From JBFMEX01 sp040752215 (GTDB taxonomy: Bacteria; Pseudomonadota; Alphaproteobacteria; Rhizobiales; Hyphomicrobiaceae): a DNA stretch of 42,178 nucleotides. Positions 25,217 through 34,500 of the stretch are shown piece by piece. The notes beneath the pieces were generated by a model. The model saw nothing but the letters and a program-made list of their open reading frames with translations, was not told where the DNA came from and searched no databases. The DNA lies in assembly GCA_040752215.1 (NCBI GenBank), contig JBFMEX010000087.1, forward strand, positions 1-42,178. The letters run 5' to 3'. Each line of letters starts with the position of its first letter. The stretch's first letter is position 1. The translations under genes were made by a program, and so were the position numbers.

Positions 25217-26359
25217 TCAGGCGCTGCGAGCGTGGCGTTGCGCGGGCGGCGGTGCCGCGCTCGGCGCCGACAGCTCGCGAACGCGCGTGATGAAGATCGA
25301 GCGCAGCGCCTCGTCGATGTCCTGCACGTTGTTGGTGACGATCTCACCAATCGGGTCGGGGAAGATGTACTTGTCGTGGCCGTCGGAGCTGGCGATGAAG
25401 TCGAACAGCCGGCCCTTGCGCTCGTGCTCGAAGTAGATGACCAGCCGGCCGACGTAGTCGCGATAGTGCACGTTCTCGATCGCCTCGAACTTGGTCTCGT
25501 CGTCGACCAGGTAGGCGAGCCGCCGGCGTGCGTAGCCGATCAGCGCGAGCTCGCGCTCGGACGAGGCGATGCGCTGGCCGACCTGATGCAGCGGCGGATA
25601 GGGGGCGGCCTTCGAATCCATCGACGGCGCCGCGCGCAGCCGCTGCACCACCGGCAGCACCAGGCTCTCCTCGAACGCCGCCTTCACCATCGGCGCGTAG
25701 TAGCGCTCGATCGCCGCCTTGCGGACGTGGTGCAGGCCGACGCGAGCGAGCGCGAACCGGCAGAACTCTTCTGTCGGGCCCTTGGCCTCCTCCACGAACA
25801 CGGTCAGAAGGCGCTTCTTGACGATCTCGAGGTGCGCAATCTCGGCGATCGTCTCGGGATCGAAGTGCGGCTTTGTGATCCTGAGCAGGCCCTCGAGCAC
25901 ATCGTCGGCGACGCCGACCCGCGATACTGTCTCGAGGTCGAGCGTCATGAATGGCTCGCTGTCGAGCCGGTCTGGCTCGTCGGAATCGACATAGAACGAG
26001 TAGACGATGCCGTTGGTCAGAACCGCCAGCTTCGCGCTGCGCTGGTTGGCGAAGTAGCGCGATAGCGCCGGCCAGCCTTGGCTGGGGTCGGAGCCGACGC
26101 TGCGGCAGGTGAGCGCGATCACCGGGGCGCCGTCCTTGAGGATCGCGAAGCTCGCCGTCGCCGGCGTGCCGTCCGGCATCTGCGCGGCGTGCTCCGGGAA
26201 CACCTCGAACGGGTTGGTGTAGTCGTAGCCGAGCAGGCCGAGCATCGGCAGAACCAGATAGAGCTTGGTGCTTTGCTCGTTGCTGCACCCGCTCATGATG
26301 CTGACCGACCGCTTGGCGACCGCCATCAGGCCGGCTCTGAGCTCGTTTGCAGTTGTCAT
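25217..26359 (-). CDS. HsdR_N-like protein lacking nuclease residues
   Basis: A 380-residue protein whose N-terminus resembles the type I restriction HsdR N-terminal domain found as a stand-alone protein: LYLVLPMLGLLGYDYTNPFEVFPEH, then SFAILKDGAPVIALTCRSVG, then ALSRYFANQRSAKLAVLTNGIVYSFY. The PD-(D/E)XK catalytic set, normally Asp...Glu-x-Lys, reads Ser70, Thr84 and Arg86 here, so nuclease activity is unlikely. The C-terminal half (KKRLLTVFVEEAKGPTEEFCRFAL...) is helical and ends with an Ala/Pro/Arg tail. The start at 26359 gives MTTANELRAG. No hsdM or hsdS is nearby. Confidence 0.75.
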   Translation of the reverse strand: MTTANELRAGLMAVAKRSVSIMSGCSNEQSTKLYLVLPMLGLLGYDYTNPFEVFPEHAAQMPDGTPATASFAILKDGAPVIALTCRSVGSDPSQGWPALSRYFANQRSAKLAVLTNGIVYSFYVDSDEPDRLDSEPFMTLDLETVSRVGVADDVLEGLLRITKPHFDPETIAEIAHLEIVKKRLLTVFVEEAKGPTEEFCRFALARVGLHHVRKAAIERYYAPMVKAAFEESLVLPVVQRLRAAPSMDSKAAPYPPLHQVGQRIASSERELALIGYARRRLAYLVDDETKFEAIENVHYRDYVGRLVIYFEHERKGRLFDFIASSDGHDKYIFPDPIGEIVTNNVQDIDEALRSIFITRVRELSAPSAAPPPAQRHARSA

Positions 26360-26452
26360 CGTGCGCTGATCCCGCTGCTCGCGTCCGACGCGGACGTCCC
26401 CCGAATCACTGACGAGTCTGGCACGGCGCAAGGACGCTCCGAAGTGCAAATG

Positions 26453-26481
26453 CAAAACGGCCGCCCCGCGGGACGGCCGTT
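26453..26481 (-). terminator. Rho-independent terminator of leuB
   Basis: On the minus strand ACGGCCGTCCCGCGGGGCGG continues to a near-perfect 11 bp stem, ending in TTTTGC (complement of 26452-26457). It lies about 50 bp after the leuB stop and before the HsdR_N-like gene. Confidence 0.75.
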
Positions 26482-26530
26482 GCAGCACTCCGGCCACGCT
26501 GCCTGTGGATTACTTCGCCGGGCCGGGGCG

Positions 26531-27646
26531 TCACGCCGTCAGCTTATGCAACTCGTCGACGATCGCCTTGCCCATCTCGGCGGTGCCGACCTTGCGCATG
26601 TTGGGCTGCATGATGTCGCCGGTGCGATAGCCCTGCGCCAGCACCGCGGCGATCGCCTGGTCGACGAGGTCCGCCTCGCGCCCCATGTCGCACGAATAGC
26701 GCAGCGCCATCGCGAAGCTGGCGATTGTCGCGATCGGATTGGCGAGCCCCTTGCCGGCGATGTCGGGCGCCGAGCCGTGCACCGGCTCGTAGAGCGACTT
26801 CCTCTTGCCGGTCTTGGCATCGGGCGCGCCGAGCGAGGCCGAAGGCAGCATGCCGAGCGAGCCGGTCATCATCGCCGCCTCGTCGGACAGGATGTCGCCG
26901 AACAGATTGTCGGTGACGATGACGTCGAACTGCTTCGGGTCGCGGATGAGCTGCATGGCGCAGTTGTCGGTGAGGATGTTCTCGAGCGTGACGTCTGGCG
27001 CGTACGCCTTGTGGGTCGCCGCGACCACGTCGCGCCACAGCACGCCGGTGCGCATCACGTTCCACTTTGCCGCCATGTGGACCTTGTTGCGGCGTTTCCT
27101 CGCGAGGTCGAAGCCGACCCGCGCGACACGGTCGATCTCGGCCGTGGTGTAGATAGTGGTGTCGACGCCGCGCTTCTGGCCGTTCTCCAGCGTCACGATC
27201 TCCTTCGGCTCGCCGAAGTAGGTGCCGCCCGTCAGCTCCCGCAGGATCAGGATGTCGAGACCCTCGACCACCTCGCGCTTCAGCGTCGAGGCCTCGGCCA
27301 GCGCCGGATAGCAGATCGCTGGCCGCAGGTTGGCAAAGAGGTCGAGGTCCTTGCGCAGCCGGAGCAGCCCGGCCTCGGGGCGGATGTCATAGGGCACGCC
27401 GTCCCACTTCGGCCCGCCGACCGCGCCGAAGATCACCGCGTCGGCCTTGTCCGCCTTGGCCATCGCCGCGTCGGTGATCGGAACACCGTGCTGGTCGATC
27501 GCCGCGCCGCCGACGAGATCGCTCGCGGTCTCGAACTTGGCAGTGTTGCTGCGCTGGTTGAAGAACGCGATGACGCGCTCGACCTCGGCCATCGTCTCGA
27601 CGCCGATGCCGTCGCCGGGAAGCAGGAGCAGGGAATGTGTGGGCAT
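26531..27646 (-). CDS. leuB: 3-isopropylmalate dehydrogenase
   Basis: Oxidatively decarboxylates 3-isopropylmalate in leucine synthesis, in the cytoplasm. The 371-residue protein has LLLLPGDGIGVETMAEV, GAVGGPKWD, RELTGGTYFG, the substrate-loop VHMAAKWNVMRT, the metal-site DNLFGDILSDEAAMMTGSLGMLPSASLG and the NAD-binding EPVHGSAPDIAGKGLANPIATI. Start ATG 27646 (MPTHSLLLLPGDG) is canonical. leuC/leuD are not adjacent. A strong terminator follows. Confidence 0.96.
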   Translation of the reverse strand: MPTHSLLLLPGDGIGVETMAEVERVIAFFNQRSNTAKFETASDLVGGAAIDQHGVPITDAAMAKADKADAVIFGAVGGPKWDGVPYDIRPEAGLLRLRKDLDLFANLRPAICYPALAEASTLKREVVEGLDILILRELTGGTYFGEPKEIVTLENGQKRGVDTTIYTTAEIDRVARVGFDLARKRRNKVHMAAKWNVMRTGVLWRDVVAATHKAYAPDVTLENILTDNCAMQLIRDPKQFDVIVTDNLFGDILSDEAAMMTGSLGMLPSASLGAPDAKTGKRKSLYEPVHGSAPDIAGKGLANPIATIASFAMALRYSCDMGREADLVDQAIAAVLAQGYRTGDIMQPNMRKVGTAEMGKAIVDELHKLTA

Positions 27647-28063
27647 GTCGCTTCGTGGTCCGTTCTATTGCTTCAGCGAGCGATGAGCGAAGGTCGGCCG
27701 GTGCGGTGCCGCGAGCCCGGCTCCGGATCGACCTGCTGGGCGAGGCGGGCGTCGGGGCGCGGGATTACGCCGTTGCCGGAGTGCTCCGGGACGCCGCACG
27801 CGTGCTCTGGATTGAACGCTCGGTTCCCGGTCATAGGTCGCAAGCGGTCGCAAATCCACAGCACGAACAACAATCTGGCTAAAGCCCCGGCATGCCGCGA
27901 CAGAACCCTGCAGGCGGCCGGGCGGCAGGGCCTGAACAGTAGTGGCTCGCGATGCGCCGAGCAAGCATGACCGGACAGACGACCTCTGATCGCAGGTTCG
28001 CGTCCACCTGCCGACGGGTTACAGGGTCATTGATATTTGAATTTCCGTACTGGCCGAGGCGGG
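27647..28063. other. Gene-free stretch upstream of leuB
   Basis: About 420 bp with no supported gene. Small open frames exist on both strands, but none has a convincing start or recognisable content. A direct repeat GGTCGCAA occurs at 27836-27843 and 27846-27853. I found neither a leucine-rich leader peptide nor a clear promoter for leuB. Confidence 0.4.
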
Positions 28064-28140
28064 CTAGTGTTCCGGTTCTGACATTTGCTTCCCGGCGCGG
28101 CGAGGTTCCGAGCAAATGTCAGAACCATAAGGAACACTAG
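28064..28140. repeat. Long hairpin element, copy A
   Basis: A 77 nt palindromic unit. The outer 10 bp stem pairs CTAGTGTTCC (28064-28073) with GGAACACTAG (28131-28140). The inner 16 bp stem pairs 28074-28089 with 28111-28126 around a 21 nt loop. Four unpaired bases (ATAA, 28127-28130) sit on the 3' side between the stems. It is not followed by a U-tract. It is a mirror-image relative of the copy at 28154-28232. Confidence 0.85.
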
Positions 28141-28153
28141 CAACTCTATGATT

Positions 28154-28232
28154 CTAGTGTTGCTCTTGTCACTGACGCTTGGCAGACTACCTTGCCGCAA
28201 CCGGGGACCAAGCGTCAGTGACGCAACACTAG
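28154..28232. repeat. Long hairpin element, copy B (opposite orientation)
   Basis: A 79 nt palindromic unit. The outer stem pairs CTAGTGTTGC (28154-28163) with GCAACACTAG (28223-28232); the inner 15 bp stem pairs 28168-28182 with 28208-28222. Four unpaired bases (TCTT, 28164-28167) lie on the 5' side, the reverse of copy A. Aligned to the reverse complement of copy A, the same blocks recur, including the loop end CCGGG(G)A, while the stem bases differ in pairs. Confidence 0.85.
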
Positions 28233-28293
28233 AGTTTCGGCATGCTCGCGCCAAGCCGGGCAGCAAACGAACCAGATCGAAGGGAAGAACGCC

Positions 28294-28749
28294 ATGCTGA
28301 AGAGCATCCTTGCGGCCGCGTCGGCGGCCATACTCTTGTTGTCGATCGCCGGGCCGGTGTCCGCCGACGACCGCTACGGCAAGCAGAAGGTCGTCTACCA
28401 CATCAACTACGACGGCGGCGACGGCGGTGTCGCCTACATCAAGGCGCTGAAGAACATTCAGAACCACATCAACGCGGTCGGCAAGGACAACATCGAGGTC
28501 AAGGTTGTCATGCATGGCGAGGGCCTCAATGTGCTGCGCGACGCGGTCAAGGACCTCAAGCTGCAGGGTGAGGTGACCAACCTCAAGAACCAGCAGGTCG
28601 CGTTCGCGGTCTGCGCCAACACACTGAAGGGCCGCAAGCTCGACTACGAGAAAGATCTGTTCGAGGTCGAGAAGTCGGACATCGTCCCCTCGGGCGTCGC
28701 CGAGCTGTCCTATCTCCAGGGCAAGGGCTACACCTACATCAAGCCCTGA
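28294..28749 (+). CDS. Exported DsrE-family protein
   Basis: A 151-residue periplasmic protein with a signal peptide (MLKSILAAASAAILLLSIAGPVSA). The DsrE-like alpha/beta fold is suggested by KVVYHINYDGGDGGVAYIKALKNIQNHINAV, VKVVMHGEGLNVLRD and the Cys107 region FAVCANTLKG, where the conserved cysteine of this family lies. Related proteins act in sulfur relay, but exported ones are uncharacterised. AGGGAAG precedes the ATG. The two hairpin elements lie just upstream. Confidence 0.88.
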   Translation: MLKSILAAASAAILLLSIAGPVSADDRYGKQKVVYHINYDGGDGGVAYIKALKNIQNHINAVGKDNIEVKVVMHGEGLNVLRDAVKDLKLQGEVTNLKNQQVAFAVCANTLKGRKLDYEKDLFEVEKSDIVPSGVAELSYLQGKGYTYIKP

Positions 28750-28776
28750 TCGGCTCGATTGTGCACGCGTACGCCT

Positions 28777-28803
28777 CCCGTGCCTCCTCCGCGGGGCACG
28801 GGG
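28777..28803 (+). terminator. Hairpin after the DsrE gene
   Basis: CCCGTGCC (28777-28784) pairs with GGCACGGG (28795-28802). It follows the DsrE stop by 28 bp. No T-run follows, so termination is uncertain. Confidence 0.4.
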
Positions 28804-28862
28804 GCCCGTCGTGACGGCTCCGCGCCCGACCTCCCCGGTCGGCGCCGGACGGAGAGACCGAC

Positions 28863-30257
28863 ATGGTGTCCATTCGCTGCGTCTTGGCCGCCCTGTACGT
28901 CGCCCTGATCAGCACTCATCAACTGGCGGCACAGGAGCGAATAAGAATCCTCGGCGTCGAGGCCGACGCCGTCAAGTCCTGGAATACATTCGTCGAGCGC
29001 CTGCAGCAGGTCCACGAGCATTACCTGAGGACCAGGCGCGTGCGGACCGCCGAGCAGATCGGCGGCTATAACGGCTTTCCCGACTACTATCGTGAGCTGT
29101 CGCATTACGACGCGGACTCCGGCGCGCTGTTGAGCCGGCTCCAGATCGAGCGAGACCACCCCGGGAGGGTCCATTCCATAGAGATTTACGTCTATCGCCC
29201 CGACGGTCGCGTGGCGCGCGACTACAGCGCCACATTCCTGCCTGGCCACCGCAACGCACCTGTGCAGACGCTGGTCAACCTGCACGGCTACCAGGACGGC
29301 CTGGCTTCGTTCCGGCAGTTCGACGCATCGGGCAGCTGGATCTACGAGCAGTGCAGGGGAACGTGGTTCGACCGGGACGTCGAGATTTCGAACGACATGC
29401 CGGCGATCGGCGTATCGGCCGTCCAGCAGACCAGCGAAGAGTATATGGCCTGCTTCGGGATGGTCCCGTTCGCGGCCGGCCCCTACCTCGATCCCGCTCG
29501 GCACGTCCCGGGCTTCGTCGACGACACTGAAGGCGGCAATGTCCCGCCCGACGCAAGCGATGCTGCTCGCGCCCGGATCGCGATCCACAGCGGTCGCCTG
29601 CGCCTCAACCCCCGCGATGCCAGGGCCCTCGTCAAGCGCGGGCAGGCATATTTCGAGGCGCTGGAATTCGACAAGGCGATCGAGGACTATACGAAGGCCA
29701 TCGCCCTCGATCCATGGCTCGACGAGGCCTATTTCGGCCGTGGCCTCGCGCTCGGCCGCCGCGGCTCGATCGACGAGGGCATCGCCGATCTGACACTCTA
29801 TCTCGAGCGCAACCCGCAAAGCTCGCTCGGCTACACCAAGCGCGGGGTCCGCTACATCTGGAAGGGCGAGTTCGCTTCCGCCGAGCAGGATCTGGCTCGT
29901 GCCATCGAGTTGGACCCCGGCAATGCCGAGGCGCACGACGATCTCGGCGTGGTGCTCGCGCGGCGCGGCCAGCACGAGGCCGCCATTCGCCATTTCGAGA
30001 CCACGATCCGCCTCGATCCCACCTATCAGAAGGCGTATCACAACTTGGCACTGGTGCGGCACCTCGACGGGCAAAATGCAGAGGCGCTCGCGGTGCTCGA
30101 AAGGGGATTGCGGTTGCATCGCGCCTCGCGCTCGAGCCTCGAGCTCAAGGCCAGCGTGTTGATGGCGCTGGGGCGCCGCGACGAGGCGGCAGCGGCCGAG
30201 CAGGAGGCGCTGGCGCTGCCCGATGCCAATTGGAGCGAGCGCCTCGTCGTGCGATGA
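28863..30257 (+). CDS. Exported TPR-repeat protein
   Basis: A 464-residue protein with a signal peptide (to about residue 23, LAAQ). The N-terminal 220 residues form an unrecognised domain with three spaced cysteines and a RPDGRVARDYSATFLPG segment. From about residue 240 onward at least five tetratricopeptide repeats are visible, for example ARALVKRGQAYFEALEFDKAIEDYTKAIALDP and AEAHDDLGVVLARRGQHEAAIRHFETTIRLDP. It probably mediates protein-protein contacts in the periplasm. The GTG/ATG region upstream is weak; ATG 28863 follows GAGAGACC. Confidence 0.85.
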   Translation: MVSIRCVLAALYVALISTHQLAAQERIRILGVEADAVKSWNTFVERLQQVHEHYLRTRRVRTAEQIGGYNGFPDYYRELSHYDADSGALLSRLQIERDHPGRVHSIEIYVYRPDGRVARDYSATFLPGHRNAPVQTLVNLHGYQDGLASFRQFDASGSWIYEQCRGTWFDRDVEISNDMPAIGVSAVQQTSEEYMACFGMVPFAAGPYLDPARHVPGFVDDTEGGNVPPDASDAARARIAIHSGRLRLNPRDARALVKRGQAYFEALEFDKAIEDYTKAIALDPWLDEAYFGRGLALGRRGSIDEGIADLTLYLERNPQSSLGYTKRGVRYIWKGEFASAEQDLARAIELDPGNAEAHDDLGVVLARRGQHEAAIRHFETTIRLDPTYQKAYHNLALVRHLDGQNAEALAVLERGLRLHRASRSSLELKASVLMALGRRDEAAAAEQEALALPDANWSERLVVR

Positions 30258-30544
30258 CGTCGGCACGAGAATCTGGCGCCATGGTTGGCGCGGGCTCCAG
30301 CCGCGATTGCTGAGCCTCGGTGCGACACTGCGGCGATGGCAGGCCACCGCGCCTGGCTCGCCGCTGGACATGGCGCATTGGCCGCGTCGGGCCGCCGGCC
30401 GAAATTTTCCCGGAACGGATCGCTACGCAGCGAAATGTTAAGTGTTGGGGGGCAAGATGCCTGTCACCACACAATCGACCCAAACCCTGCCTAGCCGTGT
30501 TACGTGGCCGTGCAGGAACCCGCGTAGCTGGGGATCAGCGCATC

Positions 30545-31411
30545 ATGTTCCGTAGTATCTCGTCTCGAGTCCGCCGGCCGGCTGGCCGCGCCTTTCTCGC
30601 CGCCGGCTTTCTCGCCATCGCTCCGGCCACCCTGGCCGCCGAGGAGCCCCGCGCGGGATCCTGGCCGAGCGAGGTCTCGGCCCACTACAAGATCACCTTC
30701 AACGGCTTCGACCTCGGCAGCTTCCGCTTCCAGGCGCGCATCGGCGAGGGCGGCTACGAGCTCGACGGCAATGCCGACATCTCGGCCCTGCTCGGCGCCT
30801 TCACCTGGCAGGGCATCACGCGCGCCAGCGGCAAGGTCGCCGGCACTGGGCCCAGGCCGTCCGGCTACTCGTTCGCCTATCGCTCGAGCTCCAAGACCGG
30901 CTCGGTCGTGCTCGGCTTCGACAAGTCGGGCGTGAAGAGCGTGACCGCGCTGCCGCCGCCGGAGCCGGACCCCGGCACGGTGCCGGTCAGGCAGCATCAC
31001 CTCAAGGGCGCACTCGATCCCCTGAGCGCGGTGATGGCGCTGACACGGGTCACCGGCGCCGACCCGTGTGAGCGCCGGCTGCAGGTATTCGACGGCAGGC
31101 AGCGCTTCGATCTCGAGCTGTCGTTCCGCCGCCAGCAGCGCATCGTCGAGGCGCGCCCCTCCGGTCAGCCCGACCAGAGCTATGTCTGCGGCGTCCGCTA
31201 CGTCCCGATCGCCGGCTACAAGGCCAACGCCGAGACCGAGCAGATGTCGAAATCCGCCCGGATCGAGGTCGTGATGCGGGCGGTGCCGAGCGCCAACCTC
31301 TACGTGCCGCACCAGATCACCATACCGACTGTTGCCGGGCTCGCCATGCTGACCGCCGAGCGGATCGAGATCAAGACCGGCCAAAGCGGCGAGATCGCCC
31401 TCGTCAACTGA
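30545..31411 (+). CDS. Exported DUF3108 protein
   Basis: A 288-residue periplasmic protein with a signal peptide cleaved near LAAEE. The mature part fits DUF3108: SAHYKITFNGFDLGSFRFQARIGEGGYELDGNADISALLGAFTWQGITRASGKV, then a repeated beta pattern, and the end VPHQITIPTVAGLAMLTAERIEI. Function is unknown; such proteins resemble lipid- or envelope-binding beta-barrels. In other alphaproteobacteria the gene often follows rpmB, which is absent here. The 287 bp before it contain no supported feature. Confidence 0.88.
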   Translation: MFRSISSRVRRPAGRAFLAAGFLAIAPATLAAEEPRAGSWPSEVSAHYKITFNGFDLGSFRFQARIGEGGYELDGNADISALLGAFTWQGITRASGKVAGTGPRPSGYSFAYRSSSKTGSVVLGFDKSGVKSVTALPPPEPDPGTVPVRQHHLKGALDPLSAVMALTRVTGADPCERRLQVFDGRQRFDLELSFRRQQRIVEARPSGQPDQSYVCGVRYVPIAGYKANAETEQMSKSARIEVVMRAVPSANLYVPHQITIPTVAGLAMLTAERIEIKTGQSGEIALVN

Positions 31412-31513
31412 GCCGGCGTGTGGTCGCGCAGCGGCGTGTCTCGAGGAATTCCTTGATCTCGGCGCACACCGGTGCAATGCCATAGCCCAAGAGCGACCTG
31501 GAGCTGGGCTAGC

Positions 31514-34500
31514 ATGAGTAGCGACCTCGAAGCGCGCATCCGTCATGTGACGGCAGTGCTCGGGCCAACCAATACCGGCAAGACGCATCTCGCCATCGAG
31601 CGCATGCTCGGCCACCACAGCGGCCTCATCGGTCTCCCGTTGCGACTGCTGGCGCGCGAGGTCTACGACAAGATCGCCGCCCGCGTCGGCAAGGAGGCGG
31701 TGGCCCTGGTCACCGGCGAGGAGAAGATCAAGCCCGAGCGCGCGCGCTACTGGGTGGCCACCGTCGAGGCGATGCCGCGCGACGTCGACGTGGAGTTCCT
31801 CGCCATCGATGAGGTGCAGCTCGCCGCCGATCCGGAGCGAGGCCACGTGTTCACCGATCGCCTGCTGCACGCGCGCGGCCGCTCGGAGACATTGCTACTC
31901 GGCGCGCAGACGATGCGCGACGCCATCTCCGACCTCATTCCGGGCGCCAACTTCATCTCGCGGCCGCGACTCTCCAAGCTTACCTACTCGGGCGAGAAGA
32001 AGATCACCCGCATTCCGGCCCGCTCGGCGGTGGTCGCGTTCTCGGCGAGCGAGGTCTACGCGATCGCCGAGCTGATCCGCCGCCAGCGCGGCGGCGCCGC
32101 GGTTGTGCTCGGCGCGCTGAGTCCCCGCACTCGCAACGCCCAGGTCGCGCTCTATCAGTCCGGCGACGTGGATTTTCTCATCGCCACCGACGCCATCGGC
32201 ATGGGGCTCAATCTGGACGTCGATCACGTCGCCTTCGCCGCGGTACGGAAATTCGACGGCGCCTCGCACCGCAATCTGACGCCGGCCGAGCTCGCCCAGA
32301 TCGCCGGCCGCGCCGGGCGGCACATGAACGACGGCACGTTCGGCGTCACCGCCGGCGTCGAGCCGTTCGATGCCGACACCGTCGAGCGGCTCGAGACGCA
32401 CAACTTCGAGCCGATCCGCGTGTTGCAGTGGCGCAACCGCCATCTCGATCTGTCGAGCGTCGATGCCCTGCGCGAATCGCTGCGCGAGATGCCGCGCGAG
32501 CAGCGCCTGACGCGGGCCCGCATGGCCGACGACGTCGAGGCATTGGAGACCGTTGCCGGCGACCACGAGGTGCGTGATCTGGCCGTCTCGCCGGCCGCGG
32601 TGGCGCGGCTGTGGGACGTCTGCCAGGTGCCGGACTACCGCAAGATCTCCGGCTCCAGTCACGCCGAGATGGTCGCCACCCTCTACAAGTTCCTGATGGG
32701 TCCCGGCGAGCGCATCCCCGAGGACTGGTTCCTGCGGCAGGTCGAGCTCGCCAACCGCACCGACGGTGACATCGACACGCTGGCGACGCGCATCGCCCAC
32801 ATCCGCACCTGGACCTTCGTCTCCAATCGCGCCGACTGGCTCGCCGATCCGCTGCATTGGCAGGGCAGGACGCGCGAGATCGAGGACCTGCTGTCGGATG
32901 CGCTGCACGAGCAGCTGACGCAGCGCTTCGTCGACAAGCGCACCAGCGCGCTGATGAAGGGCATGCGCGACAAGGAGGAGCTCGCTGCCGAGATCGCAGA
33001 GGACGGCTCGATCAAGGTCGAGAGCCACTACGTCGGACGCTTGAAGGGCTTCTGCTACTGGCCCGACGCCGAGGCCGAGGGCATCCACGGCAAGGCGACG
33101 CGCCATGCGGCGGCACAGGTGCTCTCGCGCGAGCTGGGCATGCGCGCCCGCCGCGTCGCCTCGGCGAAAACCGATGCCTTCCGGATCGACCGCCAGGGCC
33201 AGGTGCTGTGGCGCGACGAGGCGATCGCCCGCCTCGAGCCGGCCGACGATCCGCTGAAGCCGGCCGTCGTGCTGCTCGCCGACGAGCACCTTTCCGTCCC
33301 CGATCGCGAGAAGGTCGAGACCCGGCTCGCGGCTTGGATCGTCGAGATTGTCGGCGAGCGGCTGAAGCCGCTGGTCGACATGCAGAAGGCGGACGACGTC
33401 GCCGGACTGGCACGCGGCATCGCATTCCGCCTCGTCGAAAGTCTCGGCGTGCTGAAGCGCGACTCAGTCGCCGAGGAGATCAAGTCGCTGGATCAGACCG
33501 CGCGGGCCCAGTTGCGCAAGTACGGCGTCCGCTTCGGCGCCTTCAACATCTACTTTCCGCCGTTGCTGAAACCGGCCGCCGCAGATCTCGCACTCGCGCT
33601 GTGGGGGCTGAAGCACGCCGAGGCGCATGGCCTCGACCGCAAGGCATTGCCGGAGCCGCCGCGCGCCGGGCTCACCTCCGCCCCGGCCGACCCCTCGCTG
33701 CCCGAGGCGTTCTATCGCGCCGCCGGCTACCACCTGTGCGGACCACGTGCGATCCGGCTCGACATCCTTGAGCGTCTTGCCGATCTCATTCGCCCGATGC
33801 TCGCGTATCGCGCCACCCCCGACCAGACGAGCCCGCCTCCCAAGGGAGCCACCGGCGACGGCGGGTTCACCGTCACCCCGGACATGATGTCGATCCTCGG
33901 CTGCTCGCCGGAGGAGCTGTCGAACGTGCTGAAGGCGCTGGGCTTCTGGCTCGAACGCAAGCTCGTCGAGCGTCCCGCGCCCCCGCCGGCGGCTGCCCCG
34001 GCGCCCGAGCCGCCGACCGAGGCCGCGGCCCCCGAGGCCGCGACCGAGACCGAAACCGCCGAGGGGATGGCTGCTGCCGGTGCCAGCCTCGCTGCGGCGG
34101 CCGAAACGCAGGCGCCGGTCGCCGTGCCGGAGACCGGTGCGTCCGCCGCGGCCTCGGCCGAGCCGCCGGCCGAGCCGGTGTATCTCGAGGTTTGGCGGCC
34201 CCGCCGTCACCGGGCCGGCGAGGCACGCGAAGGCCGCAACGAGCGCGGCGGGCATCGCCGGGGGCGCGGCCCCCGTCGACACGACCGCGCGGGAGCGCCG
34301 CCGCCCGCCGCCGTGGGTCGGCCACCCGATCCAGGAGCCGCCGCCGGGCAGACCGCTGCCGCCGCTCTGTCTGAGCCTGCCGCCGCGACCCCGCCAGGCG
34401 AGGAGCGCCACGGCCGTCGCCACGGTTCCGGCCACGAGCGCCACGAGCGCCGCGGCCCAGACAGGCGCGACCAGGACCGCCGCAAGGACGGCCCGCGCCG

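Noticed and set aside
27673..27873. Leader peptide for leuB attenuation
   Set aside because: The candidate peptide has no run of leucine codons and no terminator/antiterminator pair lies between it and leuB.
28122..28135. LexA box GAAC...GAAC in hairpin copy A
   Set aside because: The spacer is six, not seven, bases, and both GAAC copies are parts of the hairpin stems.
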